Below are positions 1-8,005 of a stretch of DNA of 64,000 nt, in pieces. How positions within the stretch are numbered: the stretch's first letter is position 1; every line of letters begins with the position of its first letter. The stretch is taken from the NCBI GenBank assembly GCA_017992055.1, contig JAGOPK010000005.1, forward strand, positions 1 through 64,000, in the 5' to 3' direction. The translations under genes were made by a program, and so were the position numbers. The notes beneath the pieces were generated by a model. The model was not told the origin of the DNA and did no database searches. It was given only the letters and a program-made list of their open reading frames with translations. The stretch is from Burkholderiaceae bacterium. GTDB taxonomy: Bacteria; Pseudomonadota; Gammaproteobacteria; Burkholderiales; Burkholderiaceae_C.

Positions 1-2
1 CC

Positions 3-257
3 GACCAGGCCGGCCGCACCCTCCACGAGGTGGTGGAGGCGGTGCGCCAGGTCAGCGCCATCGTCGCCGGCATCGCCAGCGCCAACCAGCAGCAGAGCGC
101 CGGCGTGACGCAGATGGGCGAGGTGGTCCACCGCCTGGACCAGGGCACGCAGCAGAACGCCGCCCTGGTGGAAGAAAGCGCCGCCGCCGCCGAGAGCCTG
201 CGCCAGCAGGCCCAGCGCCTGGTGCAGGCGGTGGCGGTGTTCCGCGTGGCCGCCTGA
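3..257 (+). CDS. Methyl-accepting chemotaxis protein, C-terminal fragment
   Basis: This is the last 84 residues of a chemoreceptor whose start lies before the window. The visible part is the distal arm of the cytoplasmic signalling hairpin: an Ala/Gln-rich coiled coil containing IASANQQQSAGVTQM and [15 protein letters not shown]. The latter is the usual MCP motif just before the end of the methylation helix region. It ends in AVAVFRVAA with no xWETF-type CheR/CheB docking pentapeptide. The same heptad pattern recurs in the two complete MCPs of this window. Ligand specificity cannot be judged because the sensor domain is missing. Confidence 0.93.
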   Translation, partial: DQAGRTLHEVVEAVRQVSAIVAGIASANQQQSAGVTQMGEVVHRLDQGTQQNAALVEESAAAAESLRQQAQRLVQAVAVFRVAA

Positions 258-269
258 GCGCAACGGCGC

Positions 270-1886
270 TCAGCGCGCCAGCTTCACCCAGCGCAGCTCC
301 AGCGTGTCGTTGGGCCATTGCACCAGCTGCACGTGCTTGGACATGACCCAGTTCAGTTTGCGCCGGTACAGCGGCAGATAGGGCAGGTCGTCGGCGATCA
401 GGCGCAGGGCCACGCCGATGCGCGCGCGGCGGCGCTGGGCATCGGGCTCGGTGCGGATGGCGTCCAGCAGCGCATCCAGCTGCGGGTTGCTGTAGCGCCC
501 GGCATTGAAGGTGCCGCCGCCCTGCGGGTCCCAGCTGCGCAGCAGCGCGTTCAGGCTGTTCCAGGGGTCGATGGTCGGCGTCCAGCCGTATTCGATGAAG
601 CTGGCCGTGGCCTGGCTGAGCTTGGGAAAGAACTGGTTGGTCGGCGCGCTGCGCAGCGTGGTGCGTATGCCCACCTGGGTCAGCATGGCCGCGGCGGCCT
701 GGCACACGGCCTCGCGCCAGGCGATGTTGACGCAGTCCAGCGTCACGCCAAAGCCCTGCGGGTAGCCGGCCTCGGCCAGCAGGGCGCGGGCGCGCGCGGG
801 ATCGAAGGCCGCGCGCTTGTCCAGCGCCGGGTCGTAGCCCTCGACCAGCGGCGAGAACAGGCTGCCGGTGGCCTCGGCCTGGCCACGCAGCACCTTGGCG
901 ATGATCAGCGGCACATTGATGGCATGGGCCACGGCCTGGCGCACGCGCCGGTCCTTGAACGGGTTGCGGTCCTTCACGTCGCCATGCAGCAGCTCGTTGC
1001 GCGCCTGGTCGAAGGTGAGGTACTGCGTGCCCAGGTCGGTGGTGCTGGCCAGCTTCAGCGTGGCGTCGCGCTTCAAGCGCTCCACGTCCTGGAACGGCGG
1101 GTCCAGCACCAGGTCGACCTCGCCCGAGGTCAGCGCCGCCAGCCGCGTGGCATCGCTCTTGATGGTGACGAAGCGCACCGTCTCCAGGTTGCCGTTGCGC
1201 GGGTCGGCCGGCGTCCAGCCCCACCAGCCGGCATGGCGCTGCAGCGTCACGCGGTTGTCGGGCTCGTAGCTCAGCAGCTTGAACGGCCCGGTGCCGTTGG
1301 CATGGCGCACCGCATGCGTCTCCTGCTTGGCGTTGAAGTCCTGGGCCTTTTCCACGCCATGCTGGCGACACCAGGCGCGGCTCATCATCGCCACATAGAC
1401 CAGCTTCTCGGGCAGGGCGGCGTCGGGGCTGGACAGTTGCAGCTCGAGGGTCAGCGCATCGATCTTCTTCACCGCCGCCACGCCCCTGAGCTGGAAGGCG
1501 CGCTGCGAGCTGGGGCCCATCGCCCGCTCGATCGAAAACACCGCATCGTCGGCGCTGAACGGCGTGCCATCGTGGAAGCGCACATTCGGCCGCAGCGTGA
1601 AGCGCCAGAGGGTGGGACTCAGCGCCTTCCAGCCGGTGGCCAGCGAAGGCTCCAGCGCAAAGGCCTGGTTGCGGTTGAGCAGGCTCTCGTGGATCTGGAA
1701 CGCCACCCGCGTGTGGTACAGCAGGGCCAGGGCCTGCGGGTCCATGGTCTGCGGGTCGAAGGCGCTGGCGATGCGCAGCGTCGTGGCCATGTTGGCCGTG
1801 GTGGCTGCAGTGACCATGGGCTGACCCAGGGCCAGCGCGAACAGCAGGCCGGCGAGCAGGCGGAGGTGGATGCGCATGGCCGCCAT
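270..1886 (-). CDS. ABC transporter substrate-binding protein, family 5 (peptide/nickel type)
   Basis: Periplasmic binding protein of the DppA/OppA family (SBP_bac_5), about 538 residues, which is normal for the family. The N-terminus MAAMRIHLRLLAGLLFALAL is a signal peptide; a second ATG three codons in (1877) is an equally good start. Family signatures are FRFTLRPNVRFHDGTPFSADD-like text near residue 105 and NGTGPFKLLSYEP further on. The open frame runs far upstream to 3680, but only the part after the signal peptide resembles a protein family, and the rest lies antisense to the SulP gene. No permease or ATPase gene is adjacent, so it is an orphan component here; it may bind peptides, opines or another amphipathic ligand. 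It lies only about 24 bp from the divergent SulP start. Confidence 0.9.
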   Translation of the reverse strand: MAAMRIHLRLLAGLLFALALGQPMVTAATTANMATTLRIASAFDPQTMDPQALALLYHTRVAFQIHESLLNRNQAFALEPSLATGWKALSPTLWRFTLRPNVRFHDGTPFSADDAVFSIERAMGPSSQRAFQLRGVAAVKKIDALTLELQLSSPDAALPEKLVYVAMMSRAWCRQHGVEKAQDFNAKQETHAVRHANGTGPFKLLSYEPDNRVTLQRHAGWWGWTPADPRNGNLETVRFVTIKSDATRLAALTSGEVDLVLDPPFQDVERLKRDATLKLASTTDLGTQYLTFDQARNELLHGDVKDRNPFKDRRVRQAVAHAINVPLIIAKVLRGQAEATGSLFSPLVEGYDPALDKRAAFDPARARALLAEAGYPQGFGVTLDCVNIAWREAVCQAAAAMLTQVGIRTTLRSAPTNQFFPKLSQATASFIEYGWTPTIDPWNSLNALLRSWDPQGGGTFNAGRYSNPQLDALLDAIRTEPDAQRRRARIGVALRLIADDLPYLPLYRRKLNWVMSKHVQLVQWPNDTLELRWVKLAR

Positions 1887-1910
1887 TCTGTGCGCTGATA
1901 ACCTCGTCCC

Positions 1911-3797
1911 ATGATGGCACCGAGCAGCACAAGACTCCGGCTGGCCCGCTGGCTGGGCCCCTGGGTGGTCGAGGTCGACCGCGGCACGCTGCGCGCCGAC
2001 CTGCTGGCCGGCCTGCTGGGCGCGGTGCTGGTGCTGCCCCAGGGCATTGCCTTTGCCGCCCTGGCCGGCCTGCCGCCGGCCATGGGCCTGGTGGCGGCGG
2101 GCCTGCCGGCGCTGATCGCTGCGCTGGCCGGGTCCAGCCGGCATGTGGCCACCGGGCCGACCAATGCCACCTCGCTGGCCCTGGGCACGATGCTGGTGCC
2201 GGTGGCCGCGACGCTGGCGCTGGCCCCGTCGTCCGGCGCCGCCACCACGCTGCTGGTGCCGCTGGCCCTGGCCGTGACCCTGCTGGTCGGCCTGCTGCAG
2301 CTGGGCCTGGCCCTGCTGCGCCTGGGTGCGCTGGCCAACTTCATCTCGCCGTCGGTGATGCTGGGCTTCACCAGCGGCGCGGCGGCGCTGATCGCCTGGT
2401 ATGCGCTGGCCGGCCTGGGTGGCGGCAGCGGCCGCGCCTCGCCGCTGCAGGTGCTGGAGCAGGGCCTGTCGCTGCCGGCCCTGGCCATCGGCGGGCTGAC
2501 CCTGGCGGTGGCCGCGGCCGGCCGGCGCTGGTGGCGGCGCGGGCCGCACATGCTGCTGGCGCTGGCGGTGGCCATCGCCGCCGCCTGGCTGCTGGCGCCG
2601 GGCGGGCCGGCCGCGCCCTTCGCCCAGGCCGGCTTCGAGCGCCTGGCCTCCTCTGGCGGCGTCGATCCGCTGTGGACCGTCACGCCGGCCCAGCTGCTGG
2701 GCCAGCCGCCGTCGGCCTGGCCCGACTGGCAGGCGCCCTGGGCCTGGCCGGCGGCGCTGTGGGCCCAGCTGCCGCAGCTGCTGGCCATGGCCCTGGCGCT
2801 GGCCATCGTCGCGCTCGGCCAGGCCATGGCCATTGCCAAGGCCCTGGCGGCGCGCAGCGGCCAGGCGCTGGACCTGAACCGCGAATGCCTGGGCCAGGGC
2901 CTGGCCAACCTGGGTGCGGCCCTGGCCGGCGGCATGGTGGTCTGCGGCTCGCTGAACCGCTCGCTGCCCAACTACGAGGCCGGTGCGCGCACGCCGCTGG
3001 CCGCCGCCGCCGCCGGCCTGCTGCTGATCGCGCTGGTGGCGCTGGCTGCGCCGCTGCTGGCCTGGATTCCGCTGTCCGGCGTCAGCGCCCTGCTGCTGGT
3101 GGTGGCCTGGGCCTTGATCGACGGCGCGGCCTGGCAGCGCCTGGCGCGCACCGACCGCACCGAGCTGGGCATTGCCGCGGCCACCGCGCTGGCCACCCTG
3201 GTGCTGCGCCTGGAGGTGGCGGTGCTGACCGGCGTGATGCTGTCCCTGGTGGCCTATCTGTGGCGCAGCTCGCGGCCGGCGCTGCGCAGCATGGGCTTCG
3301 ACCGCCAGGGCACGGGCCAGCCGCAGCGGCCCTTTGTGGTGGTGGATGGCGCGCCGCCGGGCACGCTGCCCGAATGTCCGCAGCTCAAGCTGCTGCGCAT
3401 GGAGGGCTCGGTGTGGTTCGGCGCCGCCGCCCATGTGGCCGAGCACCTGCGCGGGCTGCGCGATGCGGCCGATCCGCAGCGCCATCTGCTGGTGATGGCC
3501 AAGAGCATGAACCAGCTGGACCTGGCCGGCGCTGACCTGTGGGACGACGAGCGCCTGCGCCGCCGTGCGCTGGGCGGCGACCTGTACTTCCACCGGCCGC
3601 GGCCGGCGGTGCTGGCGATGTGGCAGCGCACCGGCTTTTTGCAGCGCCTGGGCGCCGACCATGTGTTTCCGGACAAGCACCGCGCCATCGCCACCATCGT
3701 GCCGCGGCTGGACCCGGCGGTGTGCGCGCGCTGCACGGTGCGCCTGTTCGACGAATGCGCCGAGCGGCCCGGCGCGCCGCTGTCGCCGTCGATCTGA
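1911..3797 (+). CDS. SulP family inorganic anion transporter with STAS domain
   Basis: Inner-membrane SulP/SLC26 permease of 628 residues. The first ~450 residues are a chain of hydrophobic helices with the family signature VLPQGIAFAALAGLPPAMGL near residues 42-62 and HVATGPTNATSLALG near 79-93. A cytoplasmic STAS-like domain follows at about residues 480-600 (QLKLLRMEGSVWFGAAAHV). Likely substrates are sulfate, bicarbonate or a carboxylate; sequence alone does not decide. After STAS comes a short Cys-bearing tail, VCARCTVRLFDEC, which could bind metal or be redox-active. The stop codon directly abuts the convergent stop of the next gene. It may add a second sulfate route to the Cys system at 39-44 kb. 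Confidence 0.92.
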   Translation: MMAPSSTRLRLARWLGPWVVEVDRGTLRADLLAGLLGAVLVLPQGIAFAALAGLPPAMGLVAAGLPALIAALAGSSRHVATGPTNATSLALGTMLVPVAATLALAPSSGAATTLLVPLALAVTLLVGLLQLGLALLRLGALANFISPSVMLGFTSGAAALIAWYALAGLGGGSGRASPLQVLEQGLSLPALAIGGLTLAVAAAGRRWWRRGPHMLLALAVAIAAAWLLAPGGPAAPFAQAGFERLASSGGVDPLWTVTPAQLLGQPPSAWPDWQAPWAWPAALWAQLPQLLAMALALAIVALGQAMAIAKALAARSGQALDLNRECLGQGLANLGAALAGGMVVCGSLNRSLPNYEAGARTPLAAAAAGLLLIALVALAAPLLAWIPLSGVSALLLVVAWALIDGAAWQRLARTDRTELGIAAATALATLVLRLEVAVLTGVMLSLVAYLWRSSRPALRSMGFDRQGTGQPQRPFVVVDGAPPGTLPECPQLKLLRMEGSVWFGAAAHVAEHLRGLRDAADPQRHLLVMAKSMNQLDLAGADLWDDERLRRRALGGDLYFHRPRPAVLAMWQRTGFLQRLGADHVFPDKHRAIATIVPRLDPAVCARCTVRLFDECAERPGAPLSPSI

Positions 3798-4259
3798 TCA
3801 GCCGGCCAGGGCTTTCGCCGCCTGGTGGATGGCCGCCCGGATGCGCGGATAGGTGCCGCAGCGGCACAGGTTGCCGTTCAGCGCCGCGTCGATGTCGGCG
3901 TCGCTGGGCCTGGGCGTCTGCTTCAGCAGCGCCTGCGCGGCCAGCAGCTGGCCGCTCTGGCAGTAGCCGCACTGCACCACGGCCAGCGCCGTCCAGGCGG
4001 CGCGCAGCGCGTCGATCTCGCGGCCGCTGGCGCCTTCGATGGTGGTCACGGCCTGGGTGCCCACGGCCGACAGCGGCAGGCTGCAGCTGCGCACCGGCTG
4101 GCCGTCCAGCTGCACGGTGCAGGCCCCGCATTGCGCGATGCCGCAGCCGAACTTGGTGCCGGTCAGGCCCAGCTCGCCACGCAGCACCCACAGCAGCGGC
4201 GTATCGGCCTCGGCCTTCAGCTCGCGGGTCTGGCCGTTCAGGTTCAGCGATGTGCTCAT
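3798..4259 (-). CDS. iorA: (2Fe-2S)-binding subunit of a molybdenum hydroxylase (isoquinoline 1-oxidoreductase alpha-like)
   Basis: Small iron-sulfur subunit of a xanthine-oxidase-family enzyme, 153 residues, full length for IorA. The N-terminal plant-type ferredoxin cluster is bound by C39, C44, C47 and C59 (FGCGIAQCGAC...SC). The C-terminal helical cluster uses C97, C100, C132 and C134 (CGYC and LCRCGTYPRI). It passes electrons from the molybdenum subunit to an acceptor. It starts one base after the stop of the large subunit (4261), so the two are translationally coupled. There is no FAD subunit gene, as in IorAB and other quinone- or cytochrome-linked members. The true substrate is unknown; N-heterocycles and aldehydes are the family options. 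Confidence 0.93.
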   Translation of the reverse strand: MSTSLNLNGQTRELKAEADTPLLWVLRGELGLTGTKFGCGIAQCGACTVQLDGQPVRSCSLPLSAVGTQAVTTIEGASGREIDALRAAWTALAVVQCGYCQSGQLLAAQALLKQTPRPSDADIDAALNGNLCRCGTYPRIRAAIHQAAKALAG

Positions 4260-4260
4260 G

Positions 4261-6564
4261 TCAGCTCAGTTTCAGCGGCAGGCGGCGCACGCGCTGGCCG
4301 GTCAGCGTGGCCAGGGCATTGGCCACGGCCGGCGCCAGCGGCGGCAGGCCGGGCTCGCCCACGCCCTCGGGCGGGTGCGCGCTGGCCACGATGTGGGTTT
4401 CGATGCGCGGGCAGTCGCTGGCGCGCAGCAGCGGCTGGTCGTGGAAGTTGCTCTGCTGCACGCGGCCATCGGCCAGCGTGATCTCGCCATGCAGCGCCGT
4501 GCCCAGGGCCTGCACGATGCTGCCTTCCATCTGCTGGCGCACCATGTCCGGATGGACGACCACGCCGCAGTCGATGGCCACCACCACGCGGTGCACGCGG
4601 ATGCGCTTGGCATCGGCCGGATCCAGCGACACCTCGGCCACCTGGGCGACGATGCTGCCAAAGCTCTGGTGCAGGGCCAGGCCACGCGCCGCCTTGGCAC
4701 CGTCCGGCGCCGCGGCCGGCGCCTGGCCCCAGCCGGCCTGGGCCGCGGCCAGGCGCAGCACCGCGGCCTGGCGCGGATGGCGCTGCAGCAGGTCCAGGCG
4801 GAAGTCCAGCGGGTCCCGGCCGGCGGCGGCGGCGCATTCGTCGATGAAGCATTCCTTGAAGAAGGCCTGGTGCGAATGGCCCACCGAGCGCCAGAAGCCC
4901 ACCGGCACCGGCAGCGGCACGATGCGGTGGGCGATGCGCGCGGCCGGCCATTCATAGGCCTGGTCGAAGGCGCCTTCGCAGGTGGTCTTGTCCGGGCCCA
5001 CGGTCATGGCCTCGGACAGGCCGAAGTTGCGCTGCAGGAACTGCTGCACGATCGACGGTCCGGCCGACAGCACCTGCAGGCCCAGCAGCCGGCCCTGGGC
5101 ATCGAGGCCGGCGCGCCAGTGCGCCACGCAGGGCGGGCGGTAGAAGTCGTGGGTCTGGTCCTGCTCGCGGCTGACGAAGCTCTGCACCGGCACGCCGGGC
5201 TGGGTCTTGGCCACGGCCGCGGCCTGGGCCACGAAGTCCACGTCCAGCCGGCGGCCGAAGCCGCCGCCCAGCAGGGTCACATGCAGCGTGACCTGCTCAC
5301 TTTCCAGGCCCAGCACCTGGGCCGCGGCCCAGCGTGCCAGGCCCGGCACCTGGGTCGGCGCCCAGACGGTGGCGCGCCGCTGCTCGGGCTGGTAGAGCAC
5401 GGTGGCGTTCTGCGGCTCCAGCGTGGCATGGGCCAGCAGAGGCGCCTCGTAGCGGGCCTCCACGGTGCGTGCGGCGCCGGCCAGAGCAGCCTCGGCATCG
5501 CCGGTCTTGAAGTAGGCGAAGCCCGCACCCGGCTCCAGCGCGGCCTGCAGCTGGCGGCCAATGCCGGCGCTGTCCAGGCCCTTGGCCGGGCCGTCGGGCC
5601 AGGCCAGCGTGCCGGCCAGGCCCCGCGCGGCGCGCAAGGCCTGCCAGGGCGTGTCGGCGACAACGGCCACGCCGCCCGAGGCGCCGTGCAGCGCCGGCAC
5701 GCCGACCAGGGCGCGCACGCCGGCCTGGCCACGCAGCGCGGCGGCATCGAACGGCGGCGCCGCGCCGCCCAGCTGCGGGTTCAGCACCAGGCTGGCAAAG
5801 CGCTGGCCGGGCTGCAGCGCATCGATGCCGAAGCGCGCCGTGCCATCGTGCTTGGAGGCGGCCTCGCGCCGCGGCTGGCTGCGGCCGATCAGCCGCCACT
5901 GGTCCGGCGTCTTCAGCACCAGGCCGTCGGTCGCCGGCAGGGGCAGGGCGGCGGCGGCCTCGGCCAGCTCGCCATAGCTCGCGCTGCGGCCGCTGGCCGC
6001 ATGCAGCACGCGGCCGGCCTCGGTGCGGCAGTCGGCCGCCGGCACCTGCCAGCGCTGGGCGGCGGCGGCCATCAGCATGGCGCGGGCGCTGGCACCGGCC
6101 TGGCGCATCGGCATCCAGGCGTCCTTGATGCTGGACGAGCCGCCGGTGACCATCAGGCCGATCTCGCGCATGGTCTTGGCCGTCAGCCAGCCGGCCAGGC
6201 GCTTGACCCAGCCATCGTCGTCGGGATGGAAGGGCAGGCCGTCGACCACCGTGGCCAGGTTGTTGTAGATCGCGTCCACCGGCGCGGCCTCGCTGCGCAC
6301 GCGGGCCCAGTCGGCATCCAGCTCCTCGGCCAGCAGCATGGCCAGCGCGGTGTGCACGCCCTGGCCCATCTCGCTGCGCGCCATCACGATGCCGACCTGG
6401 TCGTCGCGGCCGATGCGCACCCAGCCGTTGAACGGCCATTGGCCGTCGGCGGCCGGCAGCGGCTGTCCGCCCTGCAGGCGCTGGCGCGGTGGCAGCAGGC
6501 CCCAGCCGACCACCAGGGCGCCGGCGGCAGCGGCCGTGCCCAGCAGCAGGTGGCGGCGTTTCAT
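4261..6564 (-). CDS. iorB: Molybdopterin-binding subunit, isoquinoline 1-oxidoreductase beta-like
   Basis: Large catalytic subunit of a molybdenum hydroxylase, about 767 residues, matching the IorB/single-chain CoxL-like branch. The start at 6564 gives a twin-arginine-type leader (MKRRHLLLG followed by an Ala-rich hydrophobic stretch), so the folded holoenzyme is probably exported with its partner. Family motifs include LLGGGFGRRL near residue 430 and repeated aldehyde-oxidase a/b hammerhead segments (KHDGTARFGID; FYRPPCVAHW). The active-site Glu is expected near the C-terminus in the EGVGEPGLPPLAP segment. It is co-transcribed with iorA. No MocA/XdhC maturation gene is nearby. Open frame continues upstream to 7281 but is antisense-like and rejected. 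Confidence 0.92.
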   Translation of the reverse strand: MKRRHLLLGTAAAAGALVVGWGLLPPRQRLQGGQPLPAADGQWPFNGWVRIGRDDQVGIVMARSEMGQGVHTALAMLLAEELDADWARVRSEAAPVDAIYNNLATVVDGLPFHPDDDGWVKRLAGWLTAKTMREIGLMVTGGSSSIKDAWMPMRQAGASARAMLMAAAAQRWQVPAADCRTEAGRVLHAASGRSASYGELAEAAAALPLPATDGLVLKTPDQWRLIGRSQPRREAASKHDGTARFGIDALQPGQRFASLVLNPQLGGAAPPFDAAALRGQAGVRALVGVPALHGASGGVAVVADTPWQALRAARGLAGTLAWPDGPAKGLDSAGIGRQLQAALEPGAGFAYFKTGDAEAALAGAARTVEARYEAPLLAHATLEPQNATVLYQPEQRRATVWAPTQVPGLARWAAAQVLGLESEQVTLHVTLLGGGFGRRLDVDFVAQAAAVAKTQPGVPVQSFVSREQDQTHDFYRPPCVAHWRAGLDAQGRLLGLQVLSAGPSIVQQFLQRNFGLSEAMTVGPDKTTCEGAFDQAYEWPAARIAHRIVPLPVPVGFWRSVGHSHQAFFKECFIDECAAAAGRDPLDFRLDLLQRHPRQAAVLRLAAAQAGWGQAPAAAPDGAKAARGLALHQSFGSIVAQVAEVSLDPADAKRIRVHRVVVAIDCGVVVHPDMVRQQMEGSIVQALGTALHGEITLADGRVQQSNFHDQPLLRASDCPRIETHIVASAHPPEGVGEPGLPPLAPAVANALATLTGQRVRRLPLKLS

Positions 6565-6666
6565 GGGCGGGTCCGGCGCCGTGGCCGGTGGATGCGCGCG
6601 CGGGCAGGGCTCATGGTTCCGGAGCGTACCGCGGTCTGCGGCCCGCTCCGTTGGGGGCAGACGCCT

Positions 6667-6702
6667 ATTGCGGCTGTTGCGGCTGTTGAGGCTATTGCGG
6701 CT
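6667..6702. repeat. Four-copy 9-bp tandem repeat, consensus (A/G)TTGCGGCT
   Basis: Four adjacent 9-bp units read ATTGCGGCT, GTTGCGGCT, GTTGAGGCT and ATTGCGGCT. The last unit overlaps the final codons and stop of the 389-residue unknown gene on the minus strand; the rest lies in the 127-bp gap before iorB. Small slippage-prone microsatellite; no function is evident. Confidence 0.75.
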
Positions 6703-7861
6703 GCAGCGACCAGCGCAGCTGCACCCGCGTCTGGCCGCCGCCGGCGGTGGCCAGCGTGACCGCGTCGCTGCCCTGGGCGCTGAGATTGCGCAGCCGCTGG
6801 CGCAGCCAATCACCGGCCTCGTGCCAGTCCAGCGCCTGCACCTGCTGGCCGCTGTACTGGGTGCGGCCGCCACGCTGCTGCGTGACCTGCACATGGGCCG
6901 CGGGCCAGGGCAGGCCGCCGTCCAGCCACAGCCGGCCGCTGCGTGTGTCCAGCACCGCCTGGTGCAGGCCGCAGGCGATCTGCGCCGGCGCGCGGTCGTC
7001 GGCACGGCGCTGGTGGCGGAAGGGCACCGGGCCCTGCACATCGGCCTGCTGGCCGCTGACCGTCTCGTCCAGCTGCACTTGCAACTGCAGCGCGCAGGCC
7101 GTGGCATCGTTGCCGGCCGGGCCGGCGGTGCTGCGCCACAGCAGATAAGGCGTGGCCGGGGCCGCGTCGTGGTCGCCGGCCTCGGGCGTGCCGCCGGCGC
7201 GGCGCCGCGCCTCGTCCTGGCAGGCGCGGCGGGCGGGGCCGGGCGCATGGCGCTGCTCGCACTGGCGCCAGTCGCTGGCATAGGTCTGCAGCGCGGCGGC
7301 CTGGCCCTGGCCCATTCCGGCGGCGGCCATCTGCCGGGCCTGCAGCGCCGCGGCCTCGCGCATCAGGCAGGCCTGGTCCTGGCCGCAGCGGGCCATCAGC
7401 TGCTGGGCCTGGGCCTGCAGCGCGGCCAGATCGGGTGCGGCAGGCGCGGTGGACGGCCGGGCATTGGCGCGCTGGCGCGCCAGCGCATCCTGCACCTGCT
7501 GGGCGCGGGCCTGGTCCTGCGCGGCCTGGCGCGCCAGGTCGTCCGGGTCCAGCGGATTGGCCACGGCCGGCACGCCGTCGCCGACCAGGGTCACCGCATG
7601 GTCCAGGCGCTGGCGCAGCTGCATGCGCGCGCTGCCGCCGGCCACCGGCACCTCGGCATCACGCTGCAGCTCGATCTGCAGCACCAGGCGCATCTGGCGC
7701 GGCGCCGCGTCGGTGGCGGCCTCGCTGCCCAGCGGCAGCAGCAGGGCGGCGCCGGCGGCGATCAGCAGCGGCAGGGCCACCGCGGCGGTGGCATGGCGGG
7801 CGCGGCGCAGCGGCGAGACATAGCGGGGCAGGTGCGGGGGTTGGGGGCGGCGGCGGAACAT
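6692..7861 (-). CDS. Hypothetical protein with N-terminal membrane anchor, Ala/Gln-rich
   Basis: I do not recognise a family. With the start at 7861 (MFRRRPQPPHLPRY) the product is 389 residues. An alternative ATG at 7939 would add 26 residues. A basic N-terminus is followed by one hydrophobic helix at about residues 24-45 (AVALPLLIAAGAALLLPLG), so the bulk should be periplasmic. The middle is Ala/Gln-rich and probably coiled coil (DPDDLARQAAQDQARAQQV), and it contains four cysteines in two small groups (MARCGQDQACL; QCEQRHAPGPARRAC). The C-terminal third looks globular, with aromatic and beta-like segments (RSGRLWLDGGLPWPAAHVQV). Codon use fits the neighbours, so it is a real gene. It may be transcribed after arginase on the same strand. 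Confidence 0.75.
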   Translation of the reverse strand: MFRRRPQPPHLPRYVSPLRRARHATAAVALPLLIAAGAALLLPLGSEAATDAAPRQMRLVLQIELQRDAEVPVAGGSARMQLRQRLDHAVTLVGDGVPAVANPLDPDDLARQAAQDQARAQQVQDALARQRANARPSTAPAAPDLAALQAQAQQLMARCGQDQACLMREAAALQARQMAAAGMGQGQAAALQTYASDWRQCEQRHAPGPARRACQDEARRRAGGTPEAGDHDAAPATPYLLWRSTAGPAGNDATACALQLQVQLDETVSGQQADVQGPVPFRHQRRADDRAPAQIACGLHQAVLDTRSGRLWLDGGLPWPAAHVQVTQQRGGRTQYSGQQVQALDWHEAGDWLRQRLRNLSAQGSDAVTLATAGGGQTRVQLRWSLQPQ

Positions 7862-7973
7862 GGCGGGTCGGACGAAGAGCGATGCGAGGCCGCCATCGTC
7901 GCGTTCGCGTCCACCGGCCACATCGCCCGTCGGAGCCATCGCCGGCCGGGTGATGGAGCCATGGCCCGTTGTT

Positions 7974-8005
7974 AGAGGGTGCCTATCATTTCGGGGACAC
8001 CCTCT
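7974..8005 (-). terminator. Inverted repeat just after the arginase gene
   Basis: AGAGGGTG (7974-7981) and CACCCTCT (7998-8005) form a perfect 8-bp stem with a 16-base loop, ending exactly at the arginase stop codon. There is no U-tract, so it may be a weak or factor-assisted terminator, or an operator for the downstream unknown gene. Confidence 0.4.

Noticed and set aside
270-3680. 1136-codon minus-strand open frame covering the binding protein and all of sulP
   Set aside because: Only the last 538 codons resemble a protein; the rest is antisense to sulP, Gln/Arg-rich and typical of shadow frames in high-GC DNA.
4039-6759. 906-codon plus-strand open frame opposite iorB
   Set aside because: His/Gln/Arg/Gly-rich shadow without domain similarity; iorA-iorB on the other strand are clear.
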